A stretch of DNA of 64,000 nt from AC-32 sp963821495. GTDB taxonomy: Bacteria; Actinomycetota; Thermoleophilia; Gaiellales; Gaiellaceae. Where the stretch lies: assembly GCA_963821495.1 (NCBI GenBank), contig CAWGEA010000003.1, forward strand, positions 62,001 to 126,000, in the 5' to 3' direction. The notes under the pieces are model-generated. The model saw nothing but the letters and a program-made list of their open reading frames with translations. It was not told the DNA's origin and did not search any database. Each line of letters opens with the position of its first letter. Positions within the stretch are counted from its first letter, which is position 1. Both the position numbers and the translations under genes were made by a program. Below are positions 7,592-16,213 of this stretch, piece after piece.

Positions 7592-9004
7592 CTAGGCCGC
7601 CGCCTCGAGCGCCGGTTCGAAGGCCTCCTGCTCCTGCGGTGGGCGCTGCTTCCGCTGGACGCCCAGGGCGGCGAGCGCCCCTGCGGCCACCAGCGCCGCG
7701 CCGACGTAGATCGCCGGAGTCAGGCCGTCGACGAAGCTCGCGCCGCTCCCGTACCCACCGTAGTGCGCGAACACCGAGGCCAGCACGGCAACGCCGAAGA
7801 CGCCGCCGAGCTCGCGGATCGCGTTGTTGGCTCCGGAGGCCTGGCCCTCCTCCTCGGGCCGCACGGTTGACAGGACGACGTTCGCGACCGGCGCGAAGTA
7901 GAGCGCCATCCCGATCCCGGAGAGGATGAACGGCGTCACGAGCTCCGAGTACGCAACCGTCGGGGTCGAGACGAGCGCGATCCAGCCGAGCCCGAGCGCC
8001 TGCAGCGCGAGGCCGGTCGCCATCAACGGACGGCCGCCGATGCGGTCGGAGAGCGCCCCCGCGAGCGGCGCGACGAAGATCGGCATCGCCGTCCACGGCA
8101 GCACCCGCAGGCCCGCCTGCAGCGGCGAGTAGCCCTGCACGGTCTGGAAGAACTGCGCGAGCAGGAAGATCGAGCCGAACATCCCGAAGAACATCAGCAG
8201 GGAGGCGACGTTGGCCGCCGTGAACGTCCGGTTGCGGAAGAACCGCAGCGGCAGCATCGGCTCGGCGGCCCGCAGCTCCCAGAGCACGAACAGCCCGAGC
8301 ACGACCACGCCGGCGGTCAGCGCGAGCACGATCTCGGCGCTCCCCCAGCCGACGGAGTTCCCGCGCACGAGGCCCCAGACGATCCCGAACAGGCCCGCGC
8401 TCGCGAGGGCGACGCCCGGGAGGTCGAGCGCGTCGTTCGGGCCGCGGCTCTCACGCAGGCGCAGCAGCGCCAGCGGGATCAGGACGAGCCCGATCGGCAC
8501 GTTGAGCCAGAAGATCCACTGCCACGAGATGCCCTGCACGACGGCGCCGCCCACGAGCGGGCCGAGCGCGACGGCGAGACCGCTGATCCCGCCCCAGGCG
8601 CCGAGCACGACCCCGCGCCGCTCGGGTGGAACGGACGCGCTGAGGATCGTCAGCGTCAGCGGCAGCACGATCGCCCCGCCGAGGCCCTGCACCGCCCGGG
8701 CCGCAATCAAGACGTCGATCGACGGCGCGAGCGCCGCAGCGGCGGAGCCGAAGGTGAAGATCGCGAGGCCGATGCCGAACAGCCGGCGGCGGCCGAAGCG
8801 GTCGCCGAGCGCGGCGCCCGTGATCAGCAGCACCGCGAAGGTCAGCGTGTACGCGTTGACCGTCCACTCGAGCCCGCTCAGGCTCGCGTCGAGGTCCTTG
8901 CGGATCACCGGCAGCGCCGTGGTCACGACGAGGTTGTCCAGCGTCGTCATGAACAGCGCCAGGGAGGTGATCGCGAATGTCCAGATCGTGTTCGTGCGGG
9001 TCAT
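7592..9004 (-). CDS. MFS drug-efflux transporter, DHA2 (EmrB/QacA) family
   Basis: 470 residues, strongly hydrophobic with about 14 predicted membrane segments. The DHA2 signatures are present: TLDNLVVTTALPVIRKDL in TM1 (family motif D1), WTVNAYTLTFAVLLITGAAL, motif A GDRFGRRRLF in the cytoplasmic loop, and ARAVQGLGGAIVLPL in TM4. It should export toxic organic compounds with proton antiport at the cytoplasmic membrane. The ATG at 9004 has a strong ribosome site (GGGAGGAGG). It is followed upstream by the tetR gene on the same strand; both promoter regions contain a shared 16-base motif, so repression by that TetR is likely. Confidence 0.95.
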   Translation of the reverse strand: MTRTNTIWTFAITSLALFMTTLDNLVVTTALPVIRKDLDASLSGLEWTVNAYTLTFAVLLITGAALGDRFGRRRLFGIGLAIFTFGSAAAALAPSIDVLIAARAVQGLGGAIVLPLTLTILSASVPPERRGVVLGAWGGISGLAVALGPLVGGAVVQGISWQWIFWLNVPIGLVLIPLALLRLRESRGPNDALDLPGVALASAGLFGIVWGLVRGNSVGWGSAEIVLALTAGVVVLGLFVLWELRAAEPMLPLRFFRNRTFTAANVASLLMFFGMFGSIFLLAQFFQTVQGYSPLQAGLRVLPWTAMPIFVAPLAGALSDRIGGRPLMATGLALQALGLGWIALVSTPTVAYSELVTPFILSGIGMALYFAPVANVVLSTVRPEEEGQASGANNAIRELGGVFGVAVLASVFAHYGGYGSGASFVDGLTPAIYVGAALVAAGALAALGVQRKQRPPQEQEAFEPALEAAA

Positions 9005-9030
9005 GCCGGTTGCCTCCTCCCAGGTGGCTA

Positions 9031-9046
9031 GTTATTGCTCACTTAC
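9031..9046. promoter_or_regulatory. Putative TetR operator upstream of the MFS gene
   Basis: GTTATTGCTCACTTAC lies 27 bases before the MFS start. It matches 13 of 16 bases of the element at 9638-9653 in front of the tetR gene (consensus GTTANNNCTCACTNAC). The two lie in the same orientation, one before each gene, as expected for a regulator controlling itself and its efflux pump. Confidence 0.6.
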
Positions 9047-9070
9047 TTGACAGTGAAAAAAACACGTCGG

Positions 9071-9628
9071 TCACTCGGTCTCCTCCAGGCAGGCGTCGAG
9101 CAACCGCTTCGCCCACGGGCCCGGCCGGTCGAGCAGATCCATCGCCGCGAACACGTTCAGCAGCATCCCGAAGGCGAAGAAGTCGCGGACCCGCTTCGCG
9201 TCGGCTCCCGAGACGCGCTCGACGTGCTTGACGAGCTCGCCGAAGCCCTCGCGGACGACCGCGCGCACCTCGTCGTCGTCGCAGTCGGCGTACGCCTGCA
9301 TCTGCGCGCGCAGCCGCGTCCGGTCCCTGAGCAGGCCCATGTACGCGCTGCCGATCGCCTTCAGGGCCGCCTCGCCTTCCAGGCCGGCGGACGACTCCTG
9401 GAAGAGCTCGAGCGTCTCGCGCAGACAGCGCCGCACGCTCTCGAGGTAGAGCTCCTTCTTCGTCCCGAAGAGCCGGAACAGGTACGGCTGCGAGATGCCG
9501 GCCTTGCGGGCGATCGTGTCGGTCGAGGTCCCGTCGAGGCCGTGCTCGGCGAACTCCTCCATCGCCGCGAGGACGATCTCCTCACGACGCTCGTCGGCCG
9601 TCTTGCGAGGTGTCGTCGCTGCCTTCAC
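9071..9628 (-). CDS. TetR family transcriptional repressor
   Basis: 185 residues from GTG 9628. The N-terminal helix-turn-helix region RREEIVLAAMEEFAEHGLDG, STDTIARKAGISQPYLFRLF and GTKKELYLESV is a textbook TetR DNA-binding domain; the rest is the helical ligand domain. An upstream in-frame GTG at 9649 would put the first codons inside the operator-like repeat at 9638-9653, so the shorter start is preferred. The MFS efflux gene lies 66 bases downstream on the same strand. The likely role is substrate-inducible repression of that pump and itself. Confidence 0.93.
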   Translation of the reverse strand: MKAATTPRKTADERREEIVLAAMEEFAEHGLDGTSTDTIARKAGISQPYLFRLFGTKKELYLESVRRCLRETLELFQESSAGLEGEAALKAIGSAYMGLLRDRTRLRAQMQAYADCDDDEVRAVVREGFGELVKHVERVSGADAKRVRDFFAFGMLLNVFAAMDLLDRPGPWAKRLLDACLEETE

Positions 9629-9637
9629 GCGTAGGAA

Positions 9638-9653
9638 GTTAGCACTCACTCAC
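9638..9653. promoter_or_regulatory. Putative TetR operator upstream of tetR
   Basis: GTTAGCACTCACTCAC, 13 of 16 bases identical to 9031-9046. It lies 9 bases before the preferred tetR start, where bound repressor would block transcription or initiation. Confidence 0.6.
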
Positions 9654-10241
9654 AACGGCGTCAAGGCCTCTCAGCTGACCGAGTCCTCGGGCAGCGGGAT
9701 CAGCCGCGCGCGGTCGCGGACGTCCTGCAAGCAGCGTCAGCGCGCGGCGCGCGTCCACGACCGAGCTGTTCCACGCCAGGCGGTAGCGCGCCAGCCGCGG
9801 GAGCGCAGTCAGCGCTCGCGCGCGCGCGGCGAGCGCGGCCAGCAGGAGCCGCTTCGCGCGTCGGGTCTCGCCGCTCGCGCGGTCGTCGCGAACGAGCGTG
9901 GCGGCGTGCTCGACGACGTCGCGGTACGAGCGGGCGCGGCCCAGCAGCTCCGCCCGGGACAGGCGGCCGAGGCGCCAGTCTCGGAACGAGAGCTCGTACG
10001 CGGTGAGCGCGCTGCTGACGGGCTCGTAGTCGCGTATGAGGCGCTGCTGCTCCCGGTCGAGCGCGATGAGCGGCGGAAGCGGCGGTTGCGGCTCCCCCCG
10101 GCGCCTGCCGTGGTCGCAGCCGGCGAGCAGCACGACCGCCAGGAGCGCGCAGGCACGCCAGTAGACTCGGCGTCCATGAAGGTGCTGGTCACGGGCGCCT
10201 CCGGCTTCGTCGGACGCGCGCTCATCGAGGAGCTTCGTCAC
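9639..10241 (-). CDS. Putative lipoprotein, probably frameshifted near its C-terminus
   Basis: The frame encodes a signal peptide with lipobox (WRACALLAVVLLAGCDHGRR), then an Arg-rich helical domain (LIRDYEPVSSALTAYELSFR, AELLGRARSYRDVVEHAATL) and VVDARRALTLL. No family recognised. No ATG/GTG/TTG precedes the signal peptide closely; the nearest is GTG 10241, inside the divergent epimerase gene, so the start is open. Past about 9732 the frame turns into low-complexity Arg/Ala. A one-base shift there gives LQDVRDRARLIPLPEDSVS and a stop at 9671, which looks like the genuine end. The gene is either damaged or contains a sequencing error. Confidence 0.5.
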   Translation of the reverse strand: MTKLLDERASDEAGGARDQHLHGRRVYWRACALLAVVLLAGCDHGRRRGEPQPPLPPLIALDREQQRLIRDYEPVSSALTAYELSFRDWRLGRLSRAELLGRARSYRDVVEHAATLVRDDRASGETRRAKRLLLAALAARARALTALPRLARYRLAWNSSVVDARRALTLLAGRPRPRAADPAARGLGQLRGLDAVVSEC

Positions 10242-11039
10242 GCGGAGGGAGCCTACGAGGTCCGTCCGCTCGGGCGGCAGGACGGCGACCTGGCGGACGC
10301 CGGCGTCGCTGCTGCCGCCGTCGCGGAGTCGAATCCGGACGTCGTCGTGCACGCGGCGGCCCGCATCGGCGTCGTGCGCTGCGACGAGGAGCCCGAGCTG
10401 GCAATTCGCTCGAACGTGCTGGCGACCGCGCTGCTCGCCCGGGCGGCGGCCGAGCACGGTGCGCGCTTCTCGTACCTCTCCACCTCCGACGTCTACGGCT
10501 CCGCGGCCGTCGCCGACGAGCAGACGCCGCCCGCGCCGGAGAGCCTCTACGCACACACCAAGCTCTGGGGCGAGCACACGGCCTCGCTGTATGCGCCCGA
10601 CGGCCTGACCGTGTTGCGACTCGCCAACCCGTACGGCCCGGGCCTCGAGACCGGCCAGGCGAAGGGCGCGGTGTCCACGATGCTCAGGCAGGCGGACGCG
10701 CGCGAGCCGATCCCGGTCTTCCGCGGCGAGGCGCGCTCGTTCTGCTGGATCGGCGACATCGTCCGCGCGATCAGGCTCGTGCTCGAGGCGGACGGGACGG
10801 GCACGTTCAACATCGGCTGGGACGGCGAGATGGTCGCGCTCGCGGACGTCGCCCGGGTCGCGTGCGACCTGACCGGTGCGCCGCAGGAGCTGATCGAGGA
10901 GGTCGAGCCGCCGCCCGGACGCGTGATGACCAGCATCGCAACCGAGCGGATCCGCGCGCTCGGCTGGCGCCCGGAGGTCTCGCTCGACGAGGGCATGCGG
11001 CGGGTGCTGGAGTCGCTTCGGGCCGGCGCGCCCGCCTGA
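10176..11039 (+). CDS. NAD-dependent epimerase/dehydratase (extended SDR)
   Basis: 287 residues. Nucleotide-binding TGASGFVGRALIEEL at the N-terminus (TGxxGxxG), conserved HAAA strand, and the catalytic Tyr-x3-Lys in YAHTKLWGE. LANPYGPG and a late SFCWIGDIVRAIRL region fit sugar-nucleotide epimerases or dTDP-4-dehydrorhamnose reductase-like enzymes. It is first of three tandem genes (SDR, ATP-grasp, glycosyltransferase) separated by 0 and 10 bases, so the three probably act on one sugar. Exact substrate unknown. Confidence 0.88.
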   Translation: MKVLVTGASGFVGRALIEELRHAEGAYEVRPLGRQDGDLADAGVAAAAVAESNPDVVVHAAARIGVVRCDEEPELAIRSNVLATALLARAAAEHGARFSYLSTSDVYGSAAVADEQTPPAPESLYAHTKLWGEHTASLYAPDGLTVLRLANPYGPGLETGQAKGAVSTMLRQADAREPIPVFRGEARSFCWIGDIVRAIRLVLEADGTGTFNIGWDGEMVALADVARVACDLTGAPQELIEEVEPPPGRVMTSIATERIRALGWRPEVSLDEGMRRVLESLRAGAPA

Positions 11040-12251
11040 ATGACCAAGGCGTTCGTGCTCACCGGCGGGTCGCGCTCCCAGCTCGGGCTGCTCGAGCAGG
11101 CGCGCGCGCTCGGCCACGAGGTCTGCGTCGTCGACGGCTCGGAGGGCGCGCCGCTGCTGGCGGAGGCCGAGCACGCGATCGTGCGCAGCTTCACCGACGT
11201 GAGCGGCGTGCTCGGCGACCTCGAGGCGAAGGGGATCGAGCCCGTCGCGGTCGCGACGATGGGCTCCGACCAGGCCGTCCTGCCGACCGCGCAGCTGGCC
11301 GAGCGGCTCGGCCTCCCCGGGCTGCCCGTGGAAACCGCCCGTACGGTCGCCGACAAGCGGCGGATGCGCGCCGCGTTCGAGCGCAAGAAAGTGCGCTGCC
11401 CGAAGGGGCGCGAGGCGTCGAGCTTCGAGGAGGCGGAGCAAGCCTTCCACCAGCTCGGCCCGCCCGTGGTCGTGAAGCCCGTCGACGGCTCGGCGCAACG
11501 CGGGGTAACCGAGGTGCGGACCGAAGGCGAGCTCGCGCCCGCGGTCGACCGCGCGCTGGCCGCCTCGCGAGCAGGGGCGTTCGTGCTCGAGCAGTACCTC
11601 GACGGCGACGAGTACACCGTCAACGGCTTCCTGCTCGAGCGCGAGTACTTTCCGATGAGCGTCACCCGGCGGCTGCTCCACCCGCCGCCGCCGCTCGGGG
11701 TCTGCATCGCACACCGCTACCCCTCGCTGCTGGCGAACGAGGAGCCGCTGTTCGAGCTCGCACGCCGGGCGAGCCTCGCCGTCGGCCTCGAGACCGGGCC
11801 GTCCTACGTGCAGGTGCGGATGCGTGACGGGCAGCCGTGGGCGATCGAGGTCGGCGCCCGGCTCGGCGGCGGCAAGGACGCGGAGCTTGCGAAGCTCGTC
11901 ACCGGCTTCGACGCGATCCACGCCAACGTGCGCTGGGCGCTGGGCGAGCTGACGCGCGACGACCTCGCCCACGGTGAGCCGATCGCGCCGTGCGGCCAGG
12001 TGCGCTTCGTCGTCGCGCCGCCGGGGCGGATCGTGCGCCTGGACACGACTCCGGCACTCGCGCTGGAGGGCGTCCACGAGGCCGGCTTCTACTGGCGCGA
12101 GGGCATGACGTTGCCGCCCATGACCTCGGGCGCGGAGCGTCTCGGCTACCTGCTTCTGACCGCGCCTGAGGAGGACGAGCTCGACGCGCTGACCGCGCGG
12201 GCGCTGGCCGCGCTGGACGTCGAGATAGCAGCCGACACCGCGCTCGTCTGA
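11040..12251 (+). CDS. ATP-grasp enzyme
   Basis: 403 residues, starting immediately after the SDR stop (TGAATG). Domains in order: pre-ATP-grasp Rossmann (LTGGSRSQLGLLEQARALG), linker with LPGLPVETARTVADKRRMR, ATP-grasp core with PVVVKPVDGSAQRGVTEV (lysine strand and Gly-rich loop), VLEQYLDGDEYTVNGFL, and PWAIEVGARLGGG (metal-binding acidic residue). This is a carboxylate-amine ligase of the PurK/CarB type. Between a sugar epimerase and a glycosyltransferase, it may ligate an amino acid or similar group to a surface sugar; that is inference. Confidence 0.88.
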   Translation: MTKAFVLTGGSRSQLGLLEQARALGHEVCVVDGSEGAPLLAEAEHAIVRSFTDVSGVLGDLEAKGIEPVAVATMGSDQAVLPTAQLAERLGLPGLPVETARTVADKRRMRAAFERKKVRCPKGREASSFEEAEQAFHQLGPPVVVKPVDGSAQRGVTEVRTEGELAPAVDRALAASRAGAFVLEQYLDGDEYTVNGFLLEREYFPMSVTRRLLHPPPPLGVCIAHRYPSLLANEEPLFELARRASLAVGLETGPSYVQVRMRDGQPWAIEVGARLGGGKDAELAKLVTGFDAIHANVRWALGELTRDDLAHGEPIAPCGQVRFVVAPPGRIVRLDTTPALALEGVHEAGFYWREGMTLPPMTSGAERLGYLLLTAPEEDELDALTARALAALDVEIAADTALV

Positions 12252-12261
12252 GGCTCCCGCT

Positions 12262-13248
12262 GTGAGAGTCCTCCACTCGCCCGTCAACGTCGCGGGCGGC
12301 CCGGGCGCGATCTCGGCAGGGCTGCGCGAGCTCGGCGTCGAGAGCACGCTCCTCGTCTTCAACGAGCGGCCGTTCCAGCGCGGCTTCGACGTCAACCTCG
12401 AGCTGCGCGACACCAGCCGCGCAAGCTCCATCGTGTTCAACCTGCCGAAGCAGCTGCGCGCGCTTGCCTGGGCGCTGCCGCGCTTCGAGGTCTTCCACTT
12501 CCACGCCGGCCTGACGCTCGCGCCGCAGCGGATCACGCTGCCGCTGCTGCGCGCCCGGCGGAAGGGGATCGTCTTCCAGTCGTGGGGCTCCGACCTGCGC
12601 GGCCGCGAGGCCTCCGAGGTCTCGTACCTGCGCAGCTCCGGGGCGGTGATCGTCGGCAGCTACCTCACCCGGCGCCTCGCGCCGCGCGGCCAGTGGCCGG
12701 AGTACGACGTCGTCCCTCCTGCGATCGACCTGCGCGACTGGGAGCCCTCGCCGGTGGCGCCCGGGGACGTGCTGCGCGTGGCGCATGCTCCCAGCAAGCG
12801 GGCGGTGAAGGGCACCGAGGCCGTGCTCGCCGCCGTCGAGTCGCTGCGGGAGCGAGGGGCGCCGATCGAGCTCGACCTGATCGAGGGCGTGCCGAACCGC
12901 GAGGCGCGGCTCCGCTACGCCGCCGCCGACGTGGTCGTCGACCAGCTGCGGGTCGGCTGGTACGGCATGTTCGCGATCGAGTCGATGGCGCTCGCCAAGC
13001 CGGTCGTCGTGCACCTCGACGAACAGGGCGTGGCCGAGACCGAGGAGGCGTTCGGGCTCGAGCTCCCGCTCGTGCGCGCGGACGAGCCGAGCCTCGAGAG
13101 CGTGCTCGCTGACCTCGTCGAGCGGCGCGCAGAGCTGCCCGAGCTCGGCCGTCGCAGCCGCGCTTACGTGGAGCGCGTCCACGCGCACACGGCCGTCGCC
13201 CGACGCGTGCTGGAGATCTACGAGCGCGTCATGCCCGACAGCTCGTAG
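12262..13248 (+). CDS. Glycosyltransferase family 4
   Basis: 328 residues from GTG 12262. Starts MRVLHSPVNVAGGPGAISAG, the GT-B acceptor loop, followed by FEVFHFHAG and GIVFQSWGSDLRG. In the C-terminal half RVAHAPSKRAVKGTEAVLAA and DVVVDQLRVGWYGMFAIESM with ALAKPVVVHLDEQG form the donor nucleotide-sugar site (E-x7-E-like). Last gene of the SDR-ATP-grasp-GT unit. Its final 31 bases overlap, tail to tail, the end of the substrate-binding protein gene on the other strand. Confidence 0.87.
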   Translation: MRVLHSPVNVAGGPGAISAGLRELGVESTLLVFNERPFQRGFDVNLELRDTSRASSIVFNLPKQLRALAWALPRFEVFHFHAGLTLAPQRITLPLLRARRKGIVFQSWGSDLRGREASEVSYLRSSGAVIVGSYLTRRLAPRGQWPEYDVVPPAIDLRDWEPSPVAPGDVLRVAHAPSKRAVKGTEAVLAAVESLRERGAPIELDLIEGVPNREARLRYAAADVVVDQLRVGWYGMFAIESMALAKPVVVHLDEQGVAETEEAFGLELPLVRADEPSLESVLADLVERRAELPELGRRSRAYVERVHAHTAVARRVLEIYERVMPDSS

Positions 13249-14666
13249 AAGCCCATCGGCGACCACGAGAATCCGCCCACGCCCGGCGCGAGCCTGAAGT
13301 GGTCGGTCGGGGCGTAGACCGGGATCGCGGGCACCCCCTCGTGCAGCTTCTCGACCAGCCGCCGCTCGATCCGCCAGCGGGTTTCGTCGTCGAGCGTCCG
13401 CACCGCCTGTCGCATGAGCGCGTCGTAGGACGGGTCGCACCAGCGGGCGACGTTGAAGGCGCTCCCGCACGGAAAGACGTCGAGCAGGTTGTAGGCGTCG
13501 AAGGTCTTCGGGCTCCAGCCGAGCAGGACGAGGTCGGCGCGCGCCGCCTGCAGGCCGCGCACGGTCGCCACCGGCCGGTAGGAGAGCGTCAAGCCGAACC
13601 GGCGCAACTGCTCGTCGTTGCGTCTCAGCGCGGCGGCGACCGCCGAGCCTCCGCGATCCTCCCGCGTCCAGGCGACGGTGAGCGCGAGCCTTTTCGGCAC
13701 CCGCTGCAGCTGCACCGGCGCGTGCGAGTTCACGATCCCGGCTCCCGGCATGGCAGGCGAGACGAGCGACGAGGGCGCGCTGCCGAGGTCGAGGTGCGTC
13801 ACGACCCACGCGACGTACTGTCGCGAGGCGAGGTCGGCCAACGGCGAGTCGCGGGTAGTGAGCCAGAGCAGCCCGGTGGCCAGGGTCGGCAGTCCGCTAG
13901 CGCCAGGCGGCGTGCGGCCGACGGTGTCGATCCAAGGCAGCCCTGGGCCGGCCAGCCCGCGCGGCAGCACGGCGTCCGCCCCCTTCGGCGAGGCGGTCAC
14001 CACGATGCGCGCCGGCTTCACCTCGTCGGCGTTCCAGTAGCCGAGGTTCCGCTCGAGCACCAGGCGCCGGGGGCTGCGCGAGACGAGGCGGAACGGCCCG
14101 CTGAAGGCGTTCGCCCGCGGCGGCCGCAGCGCGGTCACCGGGAACGCGGCGAGCTGGTCGAACCACGGCACCGGGTGCTGAAGCGTGACGCGCAGGGTCC
14201 GGTCGTCGAGCGCCTCGACGCCGAGGCCGCCAGAGCCGGTCGCGTGCAGGCGGCGCGCGCCGCGGACGATGCCGAGGTCGGGGCCGGCGTAGGGCGCCCG
14301 GGTCGCCGGCGCGAGCGCGCGCAACCAGGAGCGCCGGAAGTCGGCCGCGACGATCGGGGTGTCGTCGCTCCACTCGAGGTGCTTGCGCAGATGGAAGATC
14401 CAGACGAGGCCGCCCTGCTCGACGTCCCACGACTCCGCGAGGTCGGGCTTAACACCGGTCCCCGAGAAGCGCGTCAGGCCGGCGTAGAGCTCGTGCGCCA
14501 CGTTCAGCGAGGGCAGGTCGGTCGCCTGCGCGGGATCGACCTCCTGCGGCACGAGCGGCACCGCGACGCGCAGGACGACGCGCGAAGGCGCTGGCTCCGA
14601 CGACCCACCGCAGCCGGTGAGCACTAGGAGCGCGGCGAGGAGGGCTAGCCCACGAGCTTTCGCCAT
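13218..14666 (-). CDS. Oligopeptide-type ABC transporter substrate-binding lipoprotein
   Basis: 482 residues with a lipoprotein signal peptide (LALLAALLVLTGCGG; lipobox LTGC). The rest matches the SBP_bac_5 (DppA/OppA) fold: PQEVDPAQATDLPSLNVAHE, LYAGLTRF, PDLAESWDV, FHLRKHLEWSDDTPIVAADF and late FDAYNLLDVFPCGSAFNVARW and AIPVYAPTDHFRLAP. No permease or ATPase genes lie nearby, so it is an orphan binding protein or serves a distant transporter. Its start overlaps the end of the preceding gene by 22 bases. Confidence 0.88.
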   Translation of the reverse strand: MAKARGLALLAALLVLTGCGGSSEPAPSRVVLRVAVPLVPQEVDPAQATDLPSLNVAHELYAGLTRFSGTGVKPDLAESWDVEQGGLVWIFHLRKHLEWSDDTPIVAADFRRSWLRALAPATRAPYAGPDLGIVRGARRLHATGSGGLGVEALDDRTLRVTLQHPVPWFDQLAAFPVTALRPPRANAFSGPFRLVSRSPRRLVLERNLGYWNADEVKPARIVVTASPKGADAVLPRGLAGPGLPWIDTVGRTPPGASGLPTLATGLLWLTTRDSPLADLASRQYVAWVVTHLDLGSAPSSLVSPAMPGAGIVNSHAPVQLQRVPKRLALTVAWTREDRGGSAVAAALRRNDEQLRRFGLTLSYRPVATVRGLQAARADLVLLGWSPKTFDAYNLLDVFPCGSAFNVARWCDPSYDALMRQAVRTLDDETRWRIERRLVEKLHEGVPAIPVYAPTDHFRLAPGVGGFSWSPMGFYELSGMTRS

Positions 14667-16213
14667 ACGTTGTCGAGCAGCTTGTCGGTGAGCGCGCGGC
14701 GCATGCGCAGGAAGGAGTAGTTGCCGGTCGCGAAGACCTCGCCGCGGCCCGCGCGCGACCAGACCATCGCCGCGTGGATCACGCCCCGCTTGCCGCCGAT
14801 GATCGCCTGCGCGGCGACGACGTGATCTCGGGGGGTCAGCGCGGGGTCGATCCGGTCGCTCTCGGAGGCCGCCACGCCGAACGCCTGGCCCGGCCCGATG
14901 CCGGTGCCGCCGAAGAGCCAGCGCACGCGGTCGTAGTCCCGGCCCGTGGCGGCCACGTAGGGCGCGGCGCGGCTGCGGGGGAAGCAGCAGCCGTCGTAGC
15001 CGACCCCGGCGAGCGCGAAGTCGGAGCGGCCCTCGCGCGCGTCGTAGTCCGTCATCACCATCGCGTTGTGCGAGAGGTCGAGCCGCACCTGGCGATAGAA
15101 CGGGTTCGCCTGCAGGAAGACGAGGTTGCCTCCCTCGTCGCGGTAGCGCATCAGCAGGTCGTAGGTCTTCGGCTCGTAGTACTCCGTATGGCCGGGGAAG
15201 ACGACCGCGCTGTAGCGGCGCAGGGTCGAGAGAGGCAGATGGCCGAGCTCGACGTCGGTGATCTGCTGCGTGCGCGGGCGGCGCGAGCAGAGCCAGCGGG
15301 AGAACGGGAGGGCCGCCTCGTGGTCGTCCTCGAGGCCCCTGCGGGGGATGGGGCCGACGAGAGAGACACGGCGCTGCCGCCAGAACTTGTACCAGGTGTC
15401 CGGGATGCCGTCGAGGTCGGCGTCGTAGGCGTTGTAGGCGCGCCAGGTCAGGTACGGCCAGACGACCAGCGCCGTGTGTGGCAACGGCCGCTCGAGCGGC
15501 ACCGGCGCACGGACGACGAGCGGCGCGCGGAACTCGTCCCCCGCCGCGTCCCCGGCGACGGCGTGGTAGAGCCCGGGCGGGTCGCCGAACGGGATCGTCA
15601 GACCGCGCCCGGTGTCGCTGAACGTCATCTGCGTCTCGCCAGGGCGGCAGTCCTGCTCGAGGCTCACGCTCGCCTGGCCCCGGTCGGCCGAGACGACGAG
15701 CGGCACGCGGTCGCCCTGGTGGAAGCTGTCGGTGGTGTCCACGTACGCCGCGAGCCGCTCGACGCGCACGACCTTCGGGCTCGCCGCGCAGCCGGATCGC
15801 CGCCAGGGCGGCCGAAGCGCCTTCGCCTCCGCACGGCCCGGGCGCGGAACCCCGCGGGCGGGCAGTCGCCCGCCGGGATCGGCGTAGCAGACGGCCACGA
15901 GGTAGGTGCGGTCAGGCAGCGCTCGCCCGGTCGAGGTCGTGCCGTCCCATGACAGCTCCGGGCCGCGGCCGCTCACGCCCGTCGGGATCCGCTCCCAGCC
16001 GATGGCCCGCCCGCCCCAGGCGTACACGTCGAGCCGGAGCGGCTCGCCCCCCGAGGCGTTCACGCGCACCCGCAGCGAGTCGTTGACGCCGTTGCCGTTC
16101 GGGCTGATCACCGGCGAGCTCAGCGAGACGAGCCGCAGCTCGGGAGCCGACTGAGCCGCCGCCCCGGGCACCGCCGCGACGACGAGCGCCGCCGCGACGA
16201 GCGCTCGCCTCAC
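14645..16213 (-). CDS. Secreted protein: FlgD-like Ig domain plus DMFase-like C-terminal domain
   Basis: 522 residues from GTG 16213. Signal peptide RRALVAAALVVAAVPGAAAQ; then an Ig/FlgD-like domain with the calcium-loop-like SPVISPNGNGVNDSLRV and WDGTTSTGRALPDRTYLVAV (about residues 25-130). The large C-terminal part resembles the N,N-dimethylformamidase beta-subunit C-terminal domain, with YNAYDADLDGIPDTWYKF and LRRYSAVVFPGHTEYYEPKT, a class I glutamine-amidotransferase-like fold; catalytic residues are not obvious. Localised outside the membrane. Overlaps the upstream epimerase by GTGA. Function unknown. Confidence 0.72.
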   Translation of the reverse strand: MRRALVAAALVVAAVPGAAAQSAPELRLVSLSSPVISPNGNGVNDSLRVRVNASGGEPLRLDVYAWGGRAIGWERIPTGVSGRGPELSWDGTTSTGRALPDRTYLVAVCYADPGGRLPARGVPRPGRAEAKALRPPWRRSGCAASPKVVRVERLAAYVDTTDSFHQGDRVPLVVSADRGQASVSLEQDCRPGETQMTFSDTGRGLTIPFGDPPGLYHAVAGDAAGDEFRAPLVVRAPVPLERPLPHTALVVWPYLTWRAYNAYDADLDGIPDTWYKFWRQRRVSLVGPIPRRGLEDDHEAALPFSRWLCSRRPRTQQITDVELGHLPLSTLRRYSAVVFPGHTEYYEPKTYDLLMRYRDEGGNLVFLQANPFYRQVRLDLSHNAMVMTDYDAREGRSDFALAGVGYDGCCFPRSRAAPYVAATGRDYDRVRWLFGGTGIGPGQAFGVAASESDRIDPALTPRDHVVAAQAIIGGKRGVIHAAMVWSRAGRGEVFATGNYSFLRMRRALTDKLLDNVWRKLVG

